A stretch of 64,000 nucleotides of DNA from Tenacibaculum sp. SZ-18 (GTDB lineage: Bacteria; Bacteroidota; Bacteroidia; Flavobacteriales; Flavobacteriaceae): the NCBI RefSeq assembly GCF_002813915.1, contig NZ_CP019335.1, positions 3,455,777 through 3,519,776 of the forward strand. Direction: 5' to 3'. The notes under the pieces were generated by a model. It had not been told where the DNA came from. It saw only the letters and a list, made by a program, of their open reading frames with translations, and ran no database searches. How positions within the stretch are numbered: the stretch's first letter is position 1; each line of letters starts with the position of its first letter. The position numbers and the translations under genes were made by a program. Positions 45,007 through 53,777 of this stretch are shown here, one piece after another.

Positions 45007-45726
45007 TTGAAAAAACTTTACAAAATAAATAACCGACTCCTGAGAAGATTGTTATTCGACAACTTAAAAGTTGTAGGGCTAATGATTGTAGTACTTCCCG
45101 TTTATTATAAATGGAAAAATGGAACCGATTTTGTTTTAGAAGATTTCTGGATTTGGTTTATTATTGGTTTTACCATAATTACCAATATTCCTGCCGTTAT
45201 TCTTTATTTAAATTACTATTTTGAGAATAGAAACACGGAATTTACTTTGGATTATGAACAATTAAAAATATCTATAACCAAAGATGGTGTTAAAAAAGAA
45301 TATCAAAAAAATGAAATTGAAAAATCTACATATCATTTAGGAATTTATTATAAAAATGCAGTTGATAGAGCAGGTCGAATTCCAATGTTAATTTCCGATT
45401 TTGGATATTGGGATATACAATTCAAAAATGGTGATCGATATTATTTAACTAATATTCTACATGACTTTCTTCATCAAACTCCGTTACTTCTGAAAACTAG
45501 ATATCGATTTCGTATTTATCCTTACATAAATAAAAAAGATAATAGAAAAGGAATAAACTTATTTGAAGAACCAAAAAAGGAAAAGACATTAACCGAAAAA
45601 TTTATTGAACAATATCAATCTAAAAACGAAAGACAATTACGAGAGATTTTGGATAATAAGAAAAGTTATCAAAAAGAAGCTGTGGAAGCAGCTGAAATAT
45701 TGATGAAGAGAAAAAACGTTGGGTAA
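45007..45726 (+). CDS. Two-TM protein with PH-like domain (cassette 45)
   Basis: 239 residues from a TTG at 45007 in the leader CATTTGAAAAAAC. Two hydrophobic segments (about 22-35 and 47-70), a beta-rich PH-like domain (TEFTLDYEQLKISITKDGVK, YWDIQFKNGDRYYLTNI) and a helical Lys/Glu-rich tail. Function unknown. The last codons (KNVG) and stop are encoded by the right box GTTGGGTAAC. Confidence 0.72.
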   Translation: MKKLYKINNRLLRRLLFDNLKVVGLMIVVLPVYYKWKNGTDFVLEDFWIWFIIGFTIITNIPAVILYLNYYFENRNTEFTLDYEQLKISITKDGVKKEYQKNEIEKSTYHLGIYYKNAVDRAGRIPMLISDFGYWDIQFKNGDRYYLTNILHDFLHQTPLLLKTRYRFRIYPYINKKDNRKGINLFEEPKKEKTLTEKFIEQYQSKNERQLREILDNKKSYQKEAVEAAEILMKRKNVG

Positions 45727-45937
45727 CAATGGCTATAATTAATTGTCGCTTTTTAGTTGACAGAAAAAGAATTACTAAATTTAGACAGAAGAAATAAATA
45801 AGAAAGCCATGAAAGTTATGCCAGTTTTGTTTCGCCACCAAAAGTGCCTCCGCCAAAGCTTGATCCGATTGTCGGCACAGCCATTGGCACAAAACTGTCC
45901 AACAACAACATAATCATAGCCAGAACCGTTGTAGCCA
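45718..45937 (+). repeat. attC-like site 45 (long class)
   Basis: Left box GTTGGGTAAC, AAC at 45725; GGCTATAATTAATTGT and ATAATCATAGCC arms; 203 nt to the right GTT at 45928, the longest site; inner GCC-rich segment found nowhere else here. Confidence 0.75.
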
Positions 45938-45943
45938 ATAAAA

Positions 45944-46222
45944 ATGGAAATCGAATTTCAAGAATATAAAGACCGACTATTTGAAATCATTTTAGGTGAA
46001 AGCTATCATGATGAATTTTTGAATTTGATAAACCTTTTATCTAAAAACGGGAAATCTAAGAATGAGATTTATAATCTATTTCTTGAATTCCATGCAGAAA
46101 TTCAAATTGATGACAGGACTAAGAAATCAGAAACAGTTTATGACAACTTAAGTGATTTCATGGATGGTTTCACGGAATGGAGCAAGAGTTTAAAAATTCT
46201 TCCAAACGAACCAGATTTATGA
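45944..46222 (+). CDS. Hypothetical protein (cassette 46, gene 1)
   Basis: 92 residues, acidic and helical (FLNLINLLSKNGKSKNEIYN, YDNLSDFMDGFTEWSKSLKI). Ends in an ATGA overlap with the next gene. The pattern recalls small immunity-type proteins, but the family is not recognised. Confidence 0.75.
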   Translation: MEIEFQEYKDRLFEIILGESYHDEFLNLINLLSKNGKSKNEIYNLFLEFHAEIQIDDRTKKSETVYDNLSDFMDGFTEWSKSLKILPNEPDL

Positions 46223-46551
46223 CGAAGAATATGGAGTTTAAACTTTGGCTGGAATTTGAGGAGGTTGAACCTGGTAATTGGGACATTGAGAATGAGTTTT
46301 GCAATATCCATGTCGACTTACCAGACGGTAGACATTATGGAGTTAACGTGTGGACATTCAAATTCTTAGAAACATCAATTAGACAAGATATAGAGAACGG
46401 GGAAAATTTAAATGGATTATATCAAACTCCGCCTGACCTGTTTGTAAAGGAATTAACAAGAGATTGCATTGAAAAAACAATTTCTGACTTATTGGAAAAA
46501 GGAGATTTGGAAGATGTTTTAAACCCGACAGTAATTGATAATGAAAAATAA
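46219..46551 (+). CDS. Hypothetical protein (cassette 46, gene 2)
   Basis: 110 residues from the ATG at 46219, which overlaps the previous stop (ATGA); a longer start 42 nt upstream is possible. MEFKLWLEFEEVEPGNWDIE and VDLPDGRHYGVNVWTFKFLE suggest an alpha-beta fold of unknown role. Coupled with gene 1. Confidence 0.78.
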   Translation: MTKNMEFKLWLEFEEVEPGNWDIENEFCNIHVDLPDGRHYGVNVWTFKFLETSIRQDIENGENLNGLYQTPPDLFVKELTRDCIEKTISDLLEKGDLEDVLNPTVIDNEK

Positions 46552-46555
46552 AAAC

Positions 46556-46614
46556 TGGCTACAACACTATGTAAAAATGCATTAAAACGCATTTTGCATT
46601 AACCGTTGTAAGCA
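46556..46614 (+). repeat. attC-like site 46 (41-nt class)
   Basis: Left box TGGCTACAAC, AAC at 46563; hairpin GTAAAAATGC/GCATTTTGC; right GTT at 46605. Confidence 0.85.
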
Positions 46615-46636
46615 ACCAAAAGAAACATCTAGTTAA

Positions 46637-47344
46637 ATGATAAACGAAGTCTTATTAATTCCTGAAAAAATAGATATTGAACGAGACTCTGTTGCAGAAA
46701 TTTGGAAAAAGAATGGCGGAGAAGTCCAACGAATCGGAAAATTTTGGAAACGACCAAATATAGATTCTGAAAAAAGGATAACCATTTATGGGATTGACAC
46801 TTTTAGTCTTGTTTTAGCTCAAATACTCGGATTAATACTAATTGAACCGAAAGATGAATTAATTAGTGAACTAGATTTTAATTGGATTAAACGTAAAATC
46901 GAAATTGTAAAAATTGCTGAAATTGAAAAATCTCTATTTCCAGTCTTTATTAAACCTGCTAAACCTAAAACATTCAAATCAAAAGTTTATATAGACTTCG
47001 ACAGTTTTACTCAAGAAACAAAAGGAATTGAACAAAATGAGCAAGTCATAAAGTCAAATATTATTAAGATAGAAAGTGAAGTCCGAGCGTTTATATTGAA
47101 CAATAAAATCCTCGATATGGCAATTTATGAAGGAAATTCTAATTTAGAATCAGCAAGAAAATTTCTAACTGACTTTTTGCAAAACAATTCAATTGATTTA
47201 CCTGAATCTTATGTTATCGATTTAGGGTTTAATCAAACAGATAAATGGTTTGTAATTGAATTTAATTCAAGTTGGGGAGCTGGACTAAATTCTTGCAATC
47301 CTAATAAAGTAATTAATGGAATAAGGAAAGCAACAATAAATTAA
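46637..47344 (+). CDS. ATP-grasp domain protein, R2K-like (cassette 47)
   Basis: 235 residues. ATP-grasp features in the C-terminal two thirds: FIKPAKPKTFKSKVY (lysine-containing nucleotide-binding strand), SEVRAFILNNKILDMAIYEG, and YVIDLGF...WFVIEFNSSWGAGLNSC (metal-binding Glu and Asn). These match the R2K-type ATP-grasp family of accessory genes, proposed to ligate peptide tags or modify proteins; no partner is adjacent. Confidence 0.8.
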   Translation: MINEVLLIPEKIDIERDSVAEIWKKNGGEVQRIGKFWKRPNIDSEKRITIYGIDTFSLVLAQILGLILIEPKDELISELDFNWIKRKIEIVKIAEIEKSLFPVFIKPAKPKTFKSKVYIDFDSFTQETKGIEQNEQVIKSNIIKIESEVRAFILNNKILDMAIYEGNSNLESARKFLTDFLQNNSIDLPESYVIDLGFNQTDKWFVIEFNSSWGAGLNSCNPNKVINGIRKATIN

Positions 47345-47354
47345 TAATAAAGGC

Positions 47355-47428
47355 AGCTTACAACAATTTGTATAATGCATATGCCGCCTTCGGCAGACAA
47401 ACGCACCATACAAGAGACGTTGTGGGCA
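47355..47428 (+). repeat. attC-like site 47
   Basis: Left box AGCTTACAAC, AAC at 47362; TGTATAATGC...GCCTTCGGC loop...GCACCATACA; right GTT at 47419; 57 nt between cores. Confidence 0.83.
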
Positions 47429-47460
47429 ATTTAAACCAACTATCAGAAGCTAAATACTGA

Positions 47461-48123
47461 ATGAAGAATACTTTGATAATACTACCCTTTTTTCTACTGA
47501 CTGTTCTAGGCTGTAAAGCACAGGATAAAGAACCTTCAGATTTCATTCCAAAAGGATATGCTTTATTTGAAAAATATTTTGGAGATCTAAATAAAGATGG
47601 ATTGGATGACTGTGTTTTGATTATCAAAAAGACAGATACAACTAACATTGTCACTAATCGTTTTGATAAAAAAGTTGACAGAAATAGACGTGGAATTGTT
47701 GTTCTATTCAAAAAAGAGAAAGGTTATGAACTTGCCGATAAAAACTACAGTTGCTTTTCGTCAGAAAATGAAGATGGTGGAGTTTATTTTCCACCAGAAT
47801 TATGGATTAAAATTGAAAACGAAAAACTTTATATCCATTACGGCCACGGCAGATATGGATATTGGGAATATACCTTCCGATATCAAAACTCAAATTTTGA
47901 ATTAATTGGATATGATTCAAGTAGTAATCGTGGTCCAGTAACAAATACGGAAACAAGTATTAACTTCTTGACAAAAAAGAGATTAATCAAAGAGAACAGC
48001 AATGAAAATGCGGAAGGCGGAGATGAAACATTTAAGGAAACTTGGAATAAAATTAAAATAGAAAATCTTATCAAACTGTCTGAAATAAAAGACTTTGATG
48101 AATTAGATATGTATAATTATTAA
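47461..48123 (+). CDS. Lipoprotein, hypothetical (cassette 48)
   Basis: 220 residues, lipobox VLGC (Cys18). Contains GDLNKDGLDDCVLIIKKTD, a calcium-binding-type DxNxDGxxD loop, then aromatic-rich strands (LYIHYGHGRYGYWEYTFRY). Similar lipoproteins with FG-GAP-like loops are common in Bacteroidota; function unknown. Confidence 0.8.
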   Translation: MKNTLIILPFFLLTVLGCKAQDKEPSDFIPKGYALFEKYFGDLNKDGLDDCVLIIKKTDTTNIVTNRFDKKVDRNRRGIVVLFKKEKGYELADKNYSCFSSENEDGGVYFPPELWIKIENEKLYIHYGHGRYGYWEYTFRYQNSNFELIGYDSSSNRGPVTNTETSINFLTKKRLIKENSNENAEGGDETFKETWNKIKIENLIKLSEIKDFDELDMYNY

Positions 48124-48129
48124 AAAAAC

Positions 48130-48266
48130 TGCCCACAACAATGGCTATAAGTAATTGCTTGTTATTACCTACTTACGAAAGTCCTCGCGAATTTTCAGTT
48201 TGGTGTGTACTTGCAAAGTTTAACGCTAACCCACGCAACTACTCATAGCCGAGACCGTTGGCAAAC
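48130..48266 (+). repeat. attC-like site 48 (GGCTATAA family)
   Basis: Left box TGCCCACAAC, AAC at 48137; arms GGCTAT/ATAGCC; right GTT at 48257. Same family as sites 3 and 17. Confidence 0.85.
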
Positions 48267-48364
48267 ATTTAAGGAAATCTGCTAACTAAATGAAAATTAT
48301 CATTTACTCATTAAGAGTTTTGGAGAAATAAAACATGTAATAGATTTAATAAAAATCTAACTGA

Positions 48365-48946
48365 ATGAAAAAACTATTTACAATAATATTTCTACTAGTT
48401 TCAATCCATAAAATCTACTCTCAATCTTACAGTAACGTAATTCCAGATTCTCTTATAAATAGGATTATAGTTTTCCACATAGATAAGACGTTTAAAGCTT
48501 ATGATGATCAAAAATTATGGAAGAAAAGAATCTATTATAAGCCTGTTAATTGGTCAGAAGCCTTAATTTCAATTTTTAGTCCTGAAAAAACTGATTTTAT
48601 TTTTCAAAAAGAAGCTATGATTAAAAATGACCAACGCTCTAATGTCAAAAAGAAAAAAATTACCGAATTATTCTCTAAATCGGACTTTAACTATATGGAG
48701 AAACAGTTCAACTCGGAAAAAAACACTGAATGGAATTTTAAAATAAAAAAAGGACGATTAAAAAATAACCCTAACAGAAAATTTTATTCATTTTCTATTC
48801 CTCTTTTTAGCAAAGATCATAAAAAGGCTATTTTTTATTCTGAATTTGGTGGCTGTAGTCATTGTGGCGGAGCTAGATTAATAGTTTATTTAAGGAACGG
48901 AAAAGACTGGAAGTTATACAAATCCATCCCTTTGTGGGATAGCTAA
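48365..48946 (+). CDS. Secreted hypothetical protein (cassette 49)
   Basis: 193 residues with a signal peptide (LFTIIFLLVSIHKIYSQ). Mature part ends with EFGGCSHCGGARLIVYLRNG, a CxxC in a Gly-rich turn suggesting metal or redox chemistry. Family not recognised. Leader is 108 nt, longer than usual. Confidence 0.77.
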   Translation: MKKLFTIIFLLVSIHKIYSQSYSNVIPDSLINRIIVFHIDKTFKAYDDQKLWKKRIYYKPVNWSEALISIFSPEKTDFIFQKEAMIKNDQRSNVKKKKITELFSKSDFNYMEKQFNSEKNTEWNFKIKKGRLKNNPNRKFYSFSIPLFSKDHKKAIFYSEFGGCSHCGGARLIVYLRNGKDWKLYKSIPLWDS

Positions 48947-48950
48947 ACGA

Positions 48951-49087
48951 TTTGCCAACAAAATGTATAAAAAATTGCTTAATTCTCTTTAAATCAAAAA
49001 ATATATTTACTTTTAAATCATGAAAAATGAATGAAAAATTGCTACCAAAATCATCGCAACTTTTCATACACAATTACGTTGGCATGC
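48951..49087 (+). repeat. attC-like site 49 (same type as 600-bp cassettes)
   Basis: Left box TTTGCCAAC (complement of GTTGGCAAA at 48257), AAC at 48958; then TGTATAAAAAATTGCTT through CATACACAATTAC, almost identical to the site of the 600-bp geneless cassettes; right GTT at 49078. Confidence 0.85.
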
Positions 49088-49120
49088 ATTTAAGAAAACT
49101 CGATAAAATATTTGAATGAG

Positions 49121-49348
49121 ATGAAAATTGGAGATATTGTTGAATATGATAATGAATTTGGAATTATAATTGAAATTCCAAAATTAGACGAAAACGGAAA
49201 ATATTTAGCTGGAGATTTACTTGTGAGATTGGATACCGTTAAAGAAAACGATATTGAGAGTTGTCTTGGAAATTTAGAAGGGTTTCTAAAAATTGTAGCT
49301 AATCATGAATTCAAGTTTATAAAACAAAATAAGCAATTGAAAAAGTGA
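49121..49348 (+). CDS. Hypothetical protein (cassette 50, gene 1)
   Basis: 75 residues, starts MKIGDIVEYDNEFGIIIEIP (ATG at 49121; a TTG nine nt earlier is less likely). Small beta-barrel-like pattern followed by a Lys-rich end. Family not recognised. Seven nt before the next gene. Confidence 0.75.
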   Translation: MKIGDIVEYDNEFGIIIEIPKLDENGKYLAGDLLVRLDTVKENDIESCLGNLEGFLKIVANHEFKFIKQNKQLKK

Positions 49349-49355
49349 GAATATT

Positions 49356-49583
49356 ATGAGTCGCTCAAAAAAGAAAACCAAAATACACGGAATTACAACA
49401 GCGAAATCTGAAAAGGAAAATAAGCGAGACGCAAATCGAAAATTTCGCAGGATTGTAAAACAAAAAGTTAACTCTGGAAAAACTGAATTACCTGAATTAC
49501 GTGAAGTTTCGAATGTTTGGAGCTTTGATAAAGATGGGAAAAGATATAATCCCGAAATGACTGAAAAAGAATTACGAAAATAA
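49356..49583 (+). CDS. Small basic hypothetical protein (cassette 50, gene 2)
   Basis: 75 residues, very basic: MSRSKKKTKIHGITTAKSEK then KRDANRKFRRIVKQ and a less charged tail with VWSFDKDGKRY. Proteins beginning MSRSKKKTxxxGxTxAxSEK are widespread bacterial hypotheticals; the Lys/Arg content suggests nucleic-acid contact. Co-transcribed with gene 1. Confidence 0.8.
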   Translation: MSRSKKKTKIHGITTAKSEKENKRDANRKFRRIVKQKVNSGKTELPELREVSNVWSFDKDGKRYNPEMTEKELRK

Positions 49584-49588
49584 AAACG

Positions 49589-49725
49589 ACACGCCAACAA
49601 TGGCTATAATCCATTGTGGTTTTTTGCCACACCAAAGAAAAAGTATAAATCAAACAGCTGGATTTCGGCGGAATAATCCTGCGGATGATTCCACAACGAA
49701 ATCATAGCCTAAAACGTTGCCAAAC
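49589..49725 (+). repeat. attC-like site 50
   Basis: Left box GCCAAC (6 nt complementary to GTTGGC at 49078, the weakest pairing in the array), AAC at 49596; GGCTATAATCCATTGTGG and CCACAACGAAATCATAGCC arms; right GTT at 49716. Confidence 0.8.
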
Positions 49726-49739
49726 ATTAAATAAAAAGA

Positions 49740-50621
49740 ATGAAACAGATTTTTACGATTCTATTCCTGTCAATTACCTTAATGTCATTTGGACAAGAAA
49801 AGGCCGACTTTGATAACCTAGTGAAACTTGGCGAAATCTATTCCAAGAATGTCAATGCCACAGGTGATGAGTTTAAAAAAGAAGCCGAAAAACTTAGAAC
49901 ACCTGAGCTGAATCATATTATTGACGCATTAATTGCAATTGGTGAAGGTGATAAAAAGCTTTTGACTAAAGAATTCCTTTCAAAGCCTTCAGAGAAAGAG
50001 TTAAAATATTGGTATGTATTGAGAGAAATTCACTACAATAATCAGTCTGAGAAATCAGAGCCACGACCAAGTGAGGAAATAGCAAAAGAGACACTAGAGA
50101 CAGAAATTGATAGTCGCTGGTTGTTGGATAATTATTACTATCGAATTCGTGGTGGGATTGCGAAAATGTTCAATGACAAAAATTTAAGCAAGTACAATAT
50201 TGACTTAAACAACTATGGATTAGAAAACGAGACTGAAAAGGCAATTCTCTTTTTCGCTATCACGAATTCATTAACACAAAGATTCCGAGTTCTTCAAATG
50301 ATGAAGAATTACGATAAACTACTTGAGTTCGTAGACAAGCTACCAACATTCAATAGAAAACCATATTATGAATACACTTCATTCGACTTTGAAGACTTTG
50401 AATGGATTGGATACGAAAAAACAGAATCGTATAAAGACAGACATTTGGGAAGTCTATTTTTGGCTTTGAACGGACACTTTTCTGCACTCGCTGAAAAAGA
50501 AAAAACAGATGAGATGAGAAACCTGTATTTCAATTCAATTCTTTTTATCGCAGAGTATTTTAAATATTCAGGCGGAATGGAAAATGATTTACAAGAACTA
50601 TACAATCAATCGCAAAAATAA
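49740..50621 (+). CDS. Secreted helical hypothetical protein (cassette 51)
   Basis: 293 residues with a signal peptide (IFTILFLSITLMSFGQ). Predominantly helical mature part (FDNLVKLGEIYSKNVNATGD, LLDNYYYRIRGGIAKMFNDK). Family not recognised. Confidence 0.77.
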   Translation: MKQIFTILFLSITLMSFGQEKADFDNLVKLGEIYSKNVNATGDEFKKEAEKLRTPELNHIIDALIAIGEGDKKLLTKEFLSKPSEKELKYWYVLREIHYNNQSEKSEPRPSEEIAKETLETEIDSRWLLDNYYYRIRGGIAKMFNDKNLSKYNIDLNNYGLENETEKAILFFAITNSLTQRFRVLQMMKNYDKLLEFVDKLPTFNRKPYYEYTSFDFEDFEWIGYEKTESYKDRHLGSLFLALNGHFSALAEKEKTDEMRNLYFNSILFIAEYFKYSGGMENDLQELYNQSQK

Positions 50622-50627
50622 AAAAAC

Positions 50628-50693
50628 GTTTGGCAACAATGGGTATAGCGCATGCCCTGCGGGACACGCACCATACCCAAACCGTTAGCAATA
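50628..50693 (+). repeat. attC-like site 51 (49-nt class)
   Basis: Left box TTTGGCAAC, AAC at 50635; GGGTATAGCGC-ATGCCCTGCGGGACAC-GCACCATACCC; right GTT at 50684. Confidence 0.85.
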
Positions 50694-50698
50694 ATTTA

Positions 50699-51361
50699 AT
50701 GAACGCAAGAAATACAGCTTATATAATTGTTTTAGTTCTGCTTGTTGGATGTGGAATATTGAACCCTGAATCAAGATATACACCTAAAAATTCAGCAGAA
50801 TATTATTTTCCACCTTTAAGTGACGAAACAAAACAAAAAGAAGCTGAATGTATGAAATTGGAAAAATTCCCTTGCGTATTTGAACAGAACGATACGCTAA
50901 ATGATTTTGTCAACGAATGGTACTCAACCCACTTGGCAAGTATGAAAGAACCTATCCTGTACAATCAAATTGGAAAGGGTAAAAAGGTGGTAAGGTTTAC
51001 ACATTTAGGTACTTGGTCAAGACCTTATTCATATCGTATTGAAAACAAAAACGGTCAAATAATAGGAACTTATAACAAAACTAAAGGACTTGGTGGATAC
51101 GATGCTGGAAGAAGAATTAAACACGAAGTAAAGGAATTAAAAATTTCGGAGTGGAATTCATTAACAAGGAAAATTGACAGCACTTTTTGGGAAATTGAAA
51201 CTCACGACCCGAATATGATTTTAGATGGAGAAGAGTGGATTTTAGAAGTCTTAATCGATGATAAGTATCACGTGGTATCAAGAAACAGTCCTGCAAATTA
51301 TGGCGGTGAAAAATATGCTGAACTTTGTGAAAAAGTCATTAAAACCTATAATAACGAATAA
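50699..51361 (+). CDS. Lipoprotein, hypothetical (cassette 52)
   Basis: 220 residues from the ATG at 50699; the open frame upstream is site sequence. Lipobox LVGC (Cys18). Mature part has FTHLGTWSRPYSYRIENKNG and GLGGYDAGRRIKHEVKEL. Family not recognised. Confidence 0.77.
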   Translation: MNARNTAYIIVLVLLVGCGILNPESRYTPKNSAEYYFPPLSDETKQKEAECMKLEKFPCVFEQNDTLNDFVNEWYSTHLASMKEPILYNQIGKGKKVVRFTHLGTWSRPYSYRIENKNGQIIGTYNKTKGLGGYDAGRRIKHEVKELKISEWNSLTRKIDSTFWEIETHDPNMILDGEEWILEVLIDDKYHVVSRNSPANYGGEKYAELCEKVIKTYNNE

Positions 51362-51365
51362 AAAC

Positions 51366-51503
51366 TATTGCTAACAATGTATATAAAAAAATAGGCGTAA
51401 CAGTAGTAAAGTCAAGGCTTTTGACTCGAATGAAACTTTGCGATTAACTGAAAGTTTCGTGCTTCGAAATCGCCTACTTTTCATATACTAACCGTTAGCA
51501 CCA
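51366..51503 (+). repeat. attC-like site 52
   Basis: Left box TATTGCTAAC, AAC at 51373; GTATATAAAAAAATAGGCG and CGCCTACTTTTCATATAC arms; inner TGAAACTTTGCG/GAAAGTTTCG; right GTT at 51494. Confidence 0.83.
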
Positions 51504-51507
51504 ACCT

Positions 51508-52263
51508 ATGAAATCCATAATAACCATAATATTTAGTCTTTTAATTTTTGTTGCATGCAAACAGAAAGAAAAAAGCGGAATTGAATTTTCGGATGAATAT
51601 TTGAGTTCGTACGAATGGGTTATTGACTCGATTTATGGCTCTCACGAATTCATTCAAGACTGGATTTATTTCACACCTAAAAAACAATTTTACCGTTTTT
51701 CTAAATACAATAAAAGCTACGTAATTGATAGCGCATTGATTTGGAAACACAATAGAGTTTTGAAAAATGATTCAGAATTGTTTAAAATCATTGCTCTTGA
51801 TAGCCAAAACATAGAGTTAAAAACATTTAACAAAACTTATCACGCAGAACGTTGGAATACATTCGACAGAGAAAATATTAAACGTTTTATCGAAAATAAC
51901 GAATATAAACTATTGATAAACGGGAAGTGGAAACTGGATTCGACTGAAATTGGAAAAGGCGGATTACCATTAAGCTGTGATCAAATCGAAAAAGGTTCAA
52001 TATTTGACTTTAAAGAAAACGGTCGACTCGAGGTTTTTGAGAAAGACTCTCTAAACTACTGTAATAAATTTAGTTATAGTCTAATCAAAAAAGAGTTATC
52101 GTTAAGAAAATCAGATATGGTCATGGGATTTCCAATAGCTGAATTGAATAATAATAAACTGACTTTGATTTCAAGATATATTCCTAAAAAAAATTACACG
52201 GAAGAAATGTGGGAAAAGAAAAAAAGAGGATTTAAACTGTATTTGACAAAAAAGGAAAATTAA
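51508..52263 (+). CDS. Lipoprotein with lipocalin-like region (cassette 53)
   Basis: 251 residues, lipobox FVAC (Cys17). The C-terminal 110 residues (NGKWKLDSTEIGKGGLPLSC, SIFDFKENGRLEVFE, NNNKLTLIS) follow the W-x-x-strand pattern of Bacteroidota lipocalin-like domains. Function unknown. Confidence 0.75.
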   Translation: MKSIITIIFSLLIFVACKQKEKSGIEFSDEYLSSYEWVIDSIYGSHEFIQDWIYFTPKKQFYRFSKYNKSYVIDSALIWKHNRVLKNDSELFKIIALDSQNIELKTFNKTYHAERWNTFDRENIKRFIENNEYKLLINGKWKLDSTEIGKGGLPLSCDQIEKGSIFDFKENGRLEVFEKDSLNYCNKFSYSLIKKELSLRKSDMVMGFPIAELNNNKLTLISRYIPKKNYTEEMWEKKKRGFKLYLTKKEN

Positions 52264-52265
52264 TA

Positions 52266-52409
52266 TATTGCTAACTTAAGAAGTGTATAATTAATTGCGG
52301 CTGAATTTCCTCACTGGAAATTCAATCTTATTAATTATCTTTCCGAAACAACGGAAAACGACTCGCGTCCTTTTCCCGCAAAAAATCATACACAAATACG
52401 TTGTGCACA
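52266..52409 (+). repeat. attC-like site 53, altered left core
   Basis: Left box ATTGCTAAC, AAC at 52273, but then TTAAGAA before GTGTATAATTAATTGCGG, seven nt where three to five are usual; right GTT at 52400. TGCGGCTGAATTTCC family. The AACTTAAGAAG stretch recurs beside the IS110 element. Confidence 0.78.
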
Positions 52410-52416
52410 ATACCAA

Positions 52417-52950
52417 ATGACAAAAATTGCTACGAACATAATATTAGGATTAATTCTCTTGAATTTAGTTTCATGTACAAATAAAATCTCAAAAACAGAC
52501 ACCAAAATTCACTTTGACAATGAATTAGGTTTCAGCATACCTGATTCTTTAAAGATCATCAATGACTTTGGAGAAGTCTTTACAAGAAAAGAAGAATCTG
52601 AACTTGAGAATTTAATATCTACAGTTGTAAGTAATTCATCAAAAAAAATAATAATCGTAACAACAAGCGATATTAAACCTTATACAGATATTCATAAATA
52701 CGCAACAGACTTGGGTAATGACTGGGGAATTGCGTCGCCTAAAGACTTTAATGGACTTACTATAGTACTATGTAAGCCTTGCCGTAAAATAGGAATAGCT
52801 ACAGCAGTTGGAACTGAGAACAAAATAAAAAACGAGTTTTGTAAAAATGTGATTAATCAAATTATGATTCCTGAATTTAAAAACGGAAATTATCACAAAG
52901 GAATGAAAGAAGGATTATTGAGTTTAATATTAAAATGGGAAGAAAAGTAA
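52417..52950 (+). CDS. TPM-domain lipoprotein (cassette 54)
   Basis: 177 residues, lipobox LVSC (Cys20). The TPM domain (about 45-170) shows INDFGEVFTRKEESELENLI, KKIIIVTTSDI, YATDLGNDWGIASPKDFNGL and GTENKI...IPEFKNGNYHKGM. TPM proteins are linked to photosystem repair in plants and envelope or stress functions in bacteria; the bacterial role is unclear. Confidence 0.87.
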   Translation: MTKIATNIILGLILLNLVSCTNKISKTDTKIHFDNELGFSIPDSLKIINDFGEVFTRKEESELENLISTVVSNSSKKIIIVTTSDIKPYTDIHKYATDLGNDWGIASPKDFNGLTIVLCKPCRKIGIATAVGTENKIKNEFCKNVINQIMIPEFKNGNYHKGMKEGLLSLILKWEEK

Positions 52951-53089
52951 AGTGCACAACAACGCGTATAATTAATTGCGGCTTAATTCCCTCAGCGAAA
53001 ATTCAATTTTATTAATTATCTTTCCGCAACATCGGAAAAGAACTCGCGTCCTTTCCCGCAAAAAATCATACACAAATACGTTATGTGCA
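52951..53089 (+). repeat. attC-like site 54 (TGCGGCTGAATTTCC family)
   Basis: Left box AGTGCACAAC, AAC at 52958; GCGTATAATTAATTGCGG and CCCGCAAAAAATCATACAC arms; right GTT at 53080. Confidence 0.85.
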
Positions 53090-53114
53090 ATTTGAGACAA
53101 AATTAAAAAAACAA

Positions 53115-53612
53115 ATGTTAAAAATAAATCGACTGGTGATAATATTCTTTGTATTTACTTTTGGATGCGACCAGAAGGAAAGTTCTTCATCAAAGAACGA
53201 AATATTTAAGCAAAAAAATAGAAAAGAAGAAATTCAGCAAAATATTTCAAAAGGAATTCTTGAAAAACTTACTGAAAATACATGGATTCCTGTTTTAAAT
53301 AGAGGATGGATTATGAATTTTGAGAATGATAGATATATCACAGCTTTTGATGACTTGGATGATCATATTATTTATAATTATGAGATAACTGAAGTTGATG
53401 AGACTAAAGGCTATTTATTGATTAAAGTATTTGAAGAAGATAATACAAATATGCATGAAGATATTTCAGGATTTGGTATAATTGAGAAGGTTGACTATAA
53501 GGTAAAAATTCAATTAGCAGATAATGAATTGACTCTAATAAATAAATTCGGCACAGTTGAAGAAATGAAAAGTCGTTGGAAAAAGGTTAAGAAGATAGAT
53601 CGTAAGTATTAA
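53115..53612 (+). CDS. Lipoprotein, hypothetical (cassette 55)
   Basis: 165 residues from the ATG at 53115; an in-frame codon 30 nt earlier overlaps the left box. Lipobox TFGC (Cys17). Ser/Lys linker, then a beta-rich domain (MNFENDRYITAFDDLDDHII, VKIQLADNELTLINKFGTVE). Family not recognised. Confidence 0.77.
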   Translation: MLKINRLVIIFFVFTFGCDQKESSSSKNEIFKQKNRKEEIQQNISKGILEKLTENTWIPVLNRGWIMNFENDRYITAFDDLDDHIIYNYEITEVDETKGYLLIKVFEEDNTNMHEDISGFGIIEKVDYKVKIQLADNELTLINKFGTVEEMKSRWKKVKKIDRKY

Positions 53613-53638
53613 CTAGAGGGAATCTAAAAATAATAAAA

Positions 53639-53774
53639 AGCACATAACAATAAATATAGGGCATTTGGCAGGTTGATCTATACACAGAAATTGTAGTTTT
53701 AAACTAAAATTATGCTAACGTGAAAAGCTAGTGCTGAAAATGCCAAACACACCATATTTAAAACGTTGGGTACA
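53639..53774 (+). repeat. attC-like site 55
   Basis: Left box AGCACATAAC (complement of GTTATGTGC at 53080), AAC at 53646; AAATATAGGGCATTTGGC and GCCAAACACACCATATTT arms; right GTT at 53765. Confidence 0.82.
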
Positions 53775-53777
53775 ATT

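Noticed and set aside
48291..48332. 13-codon frame in the leader of cassette 49
   Set aside because: MKIIIYSLRVLEK is too short to support, with no conservation evidence.
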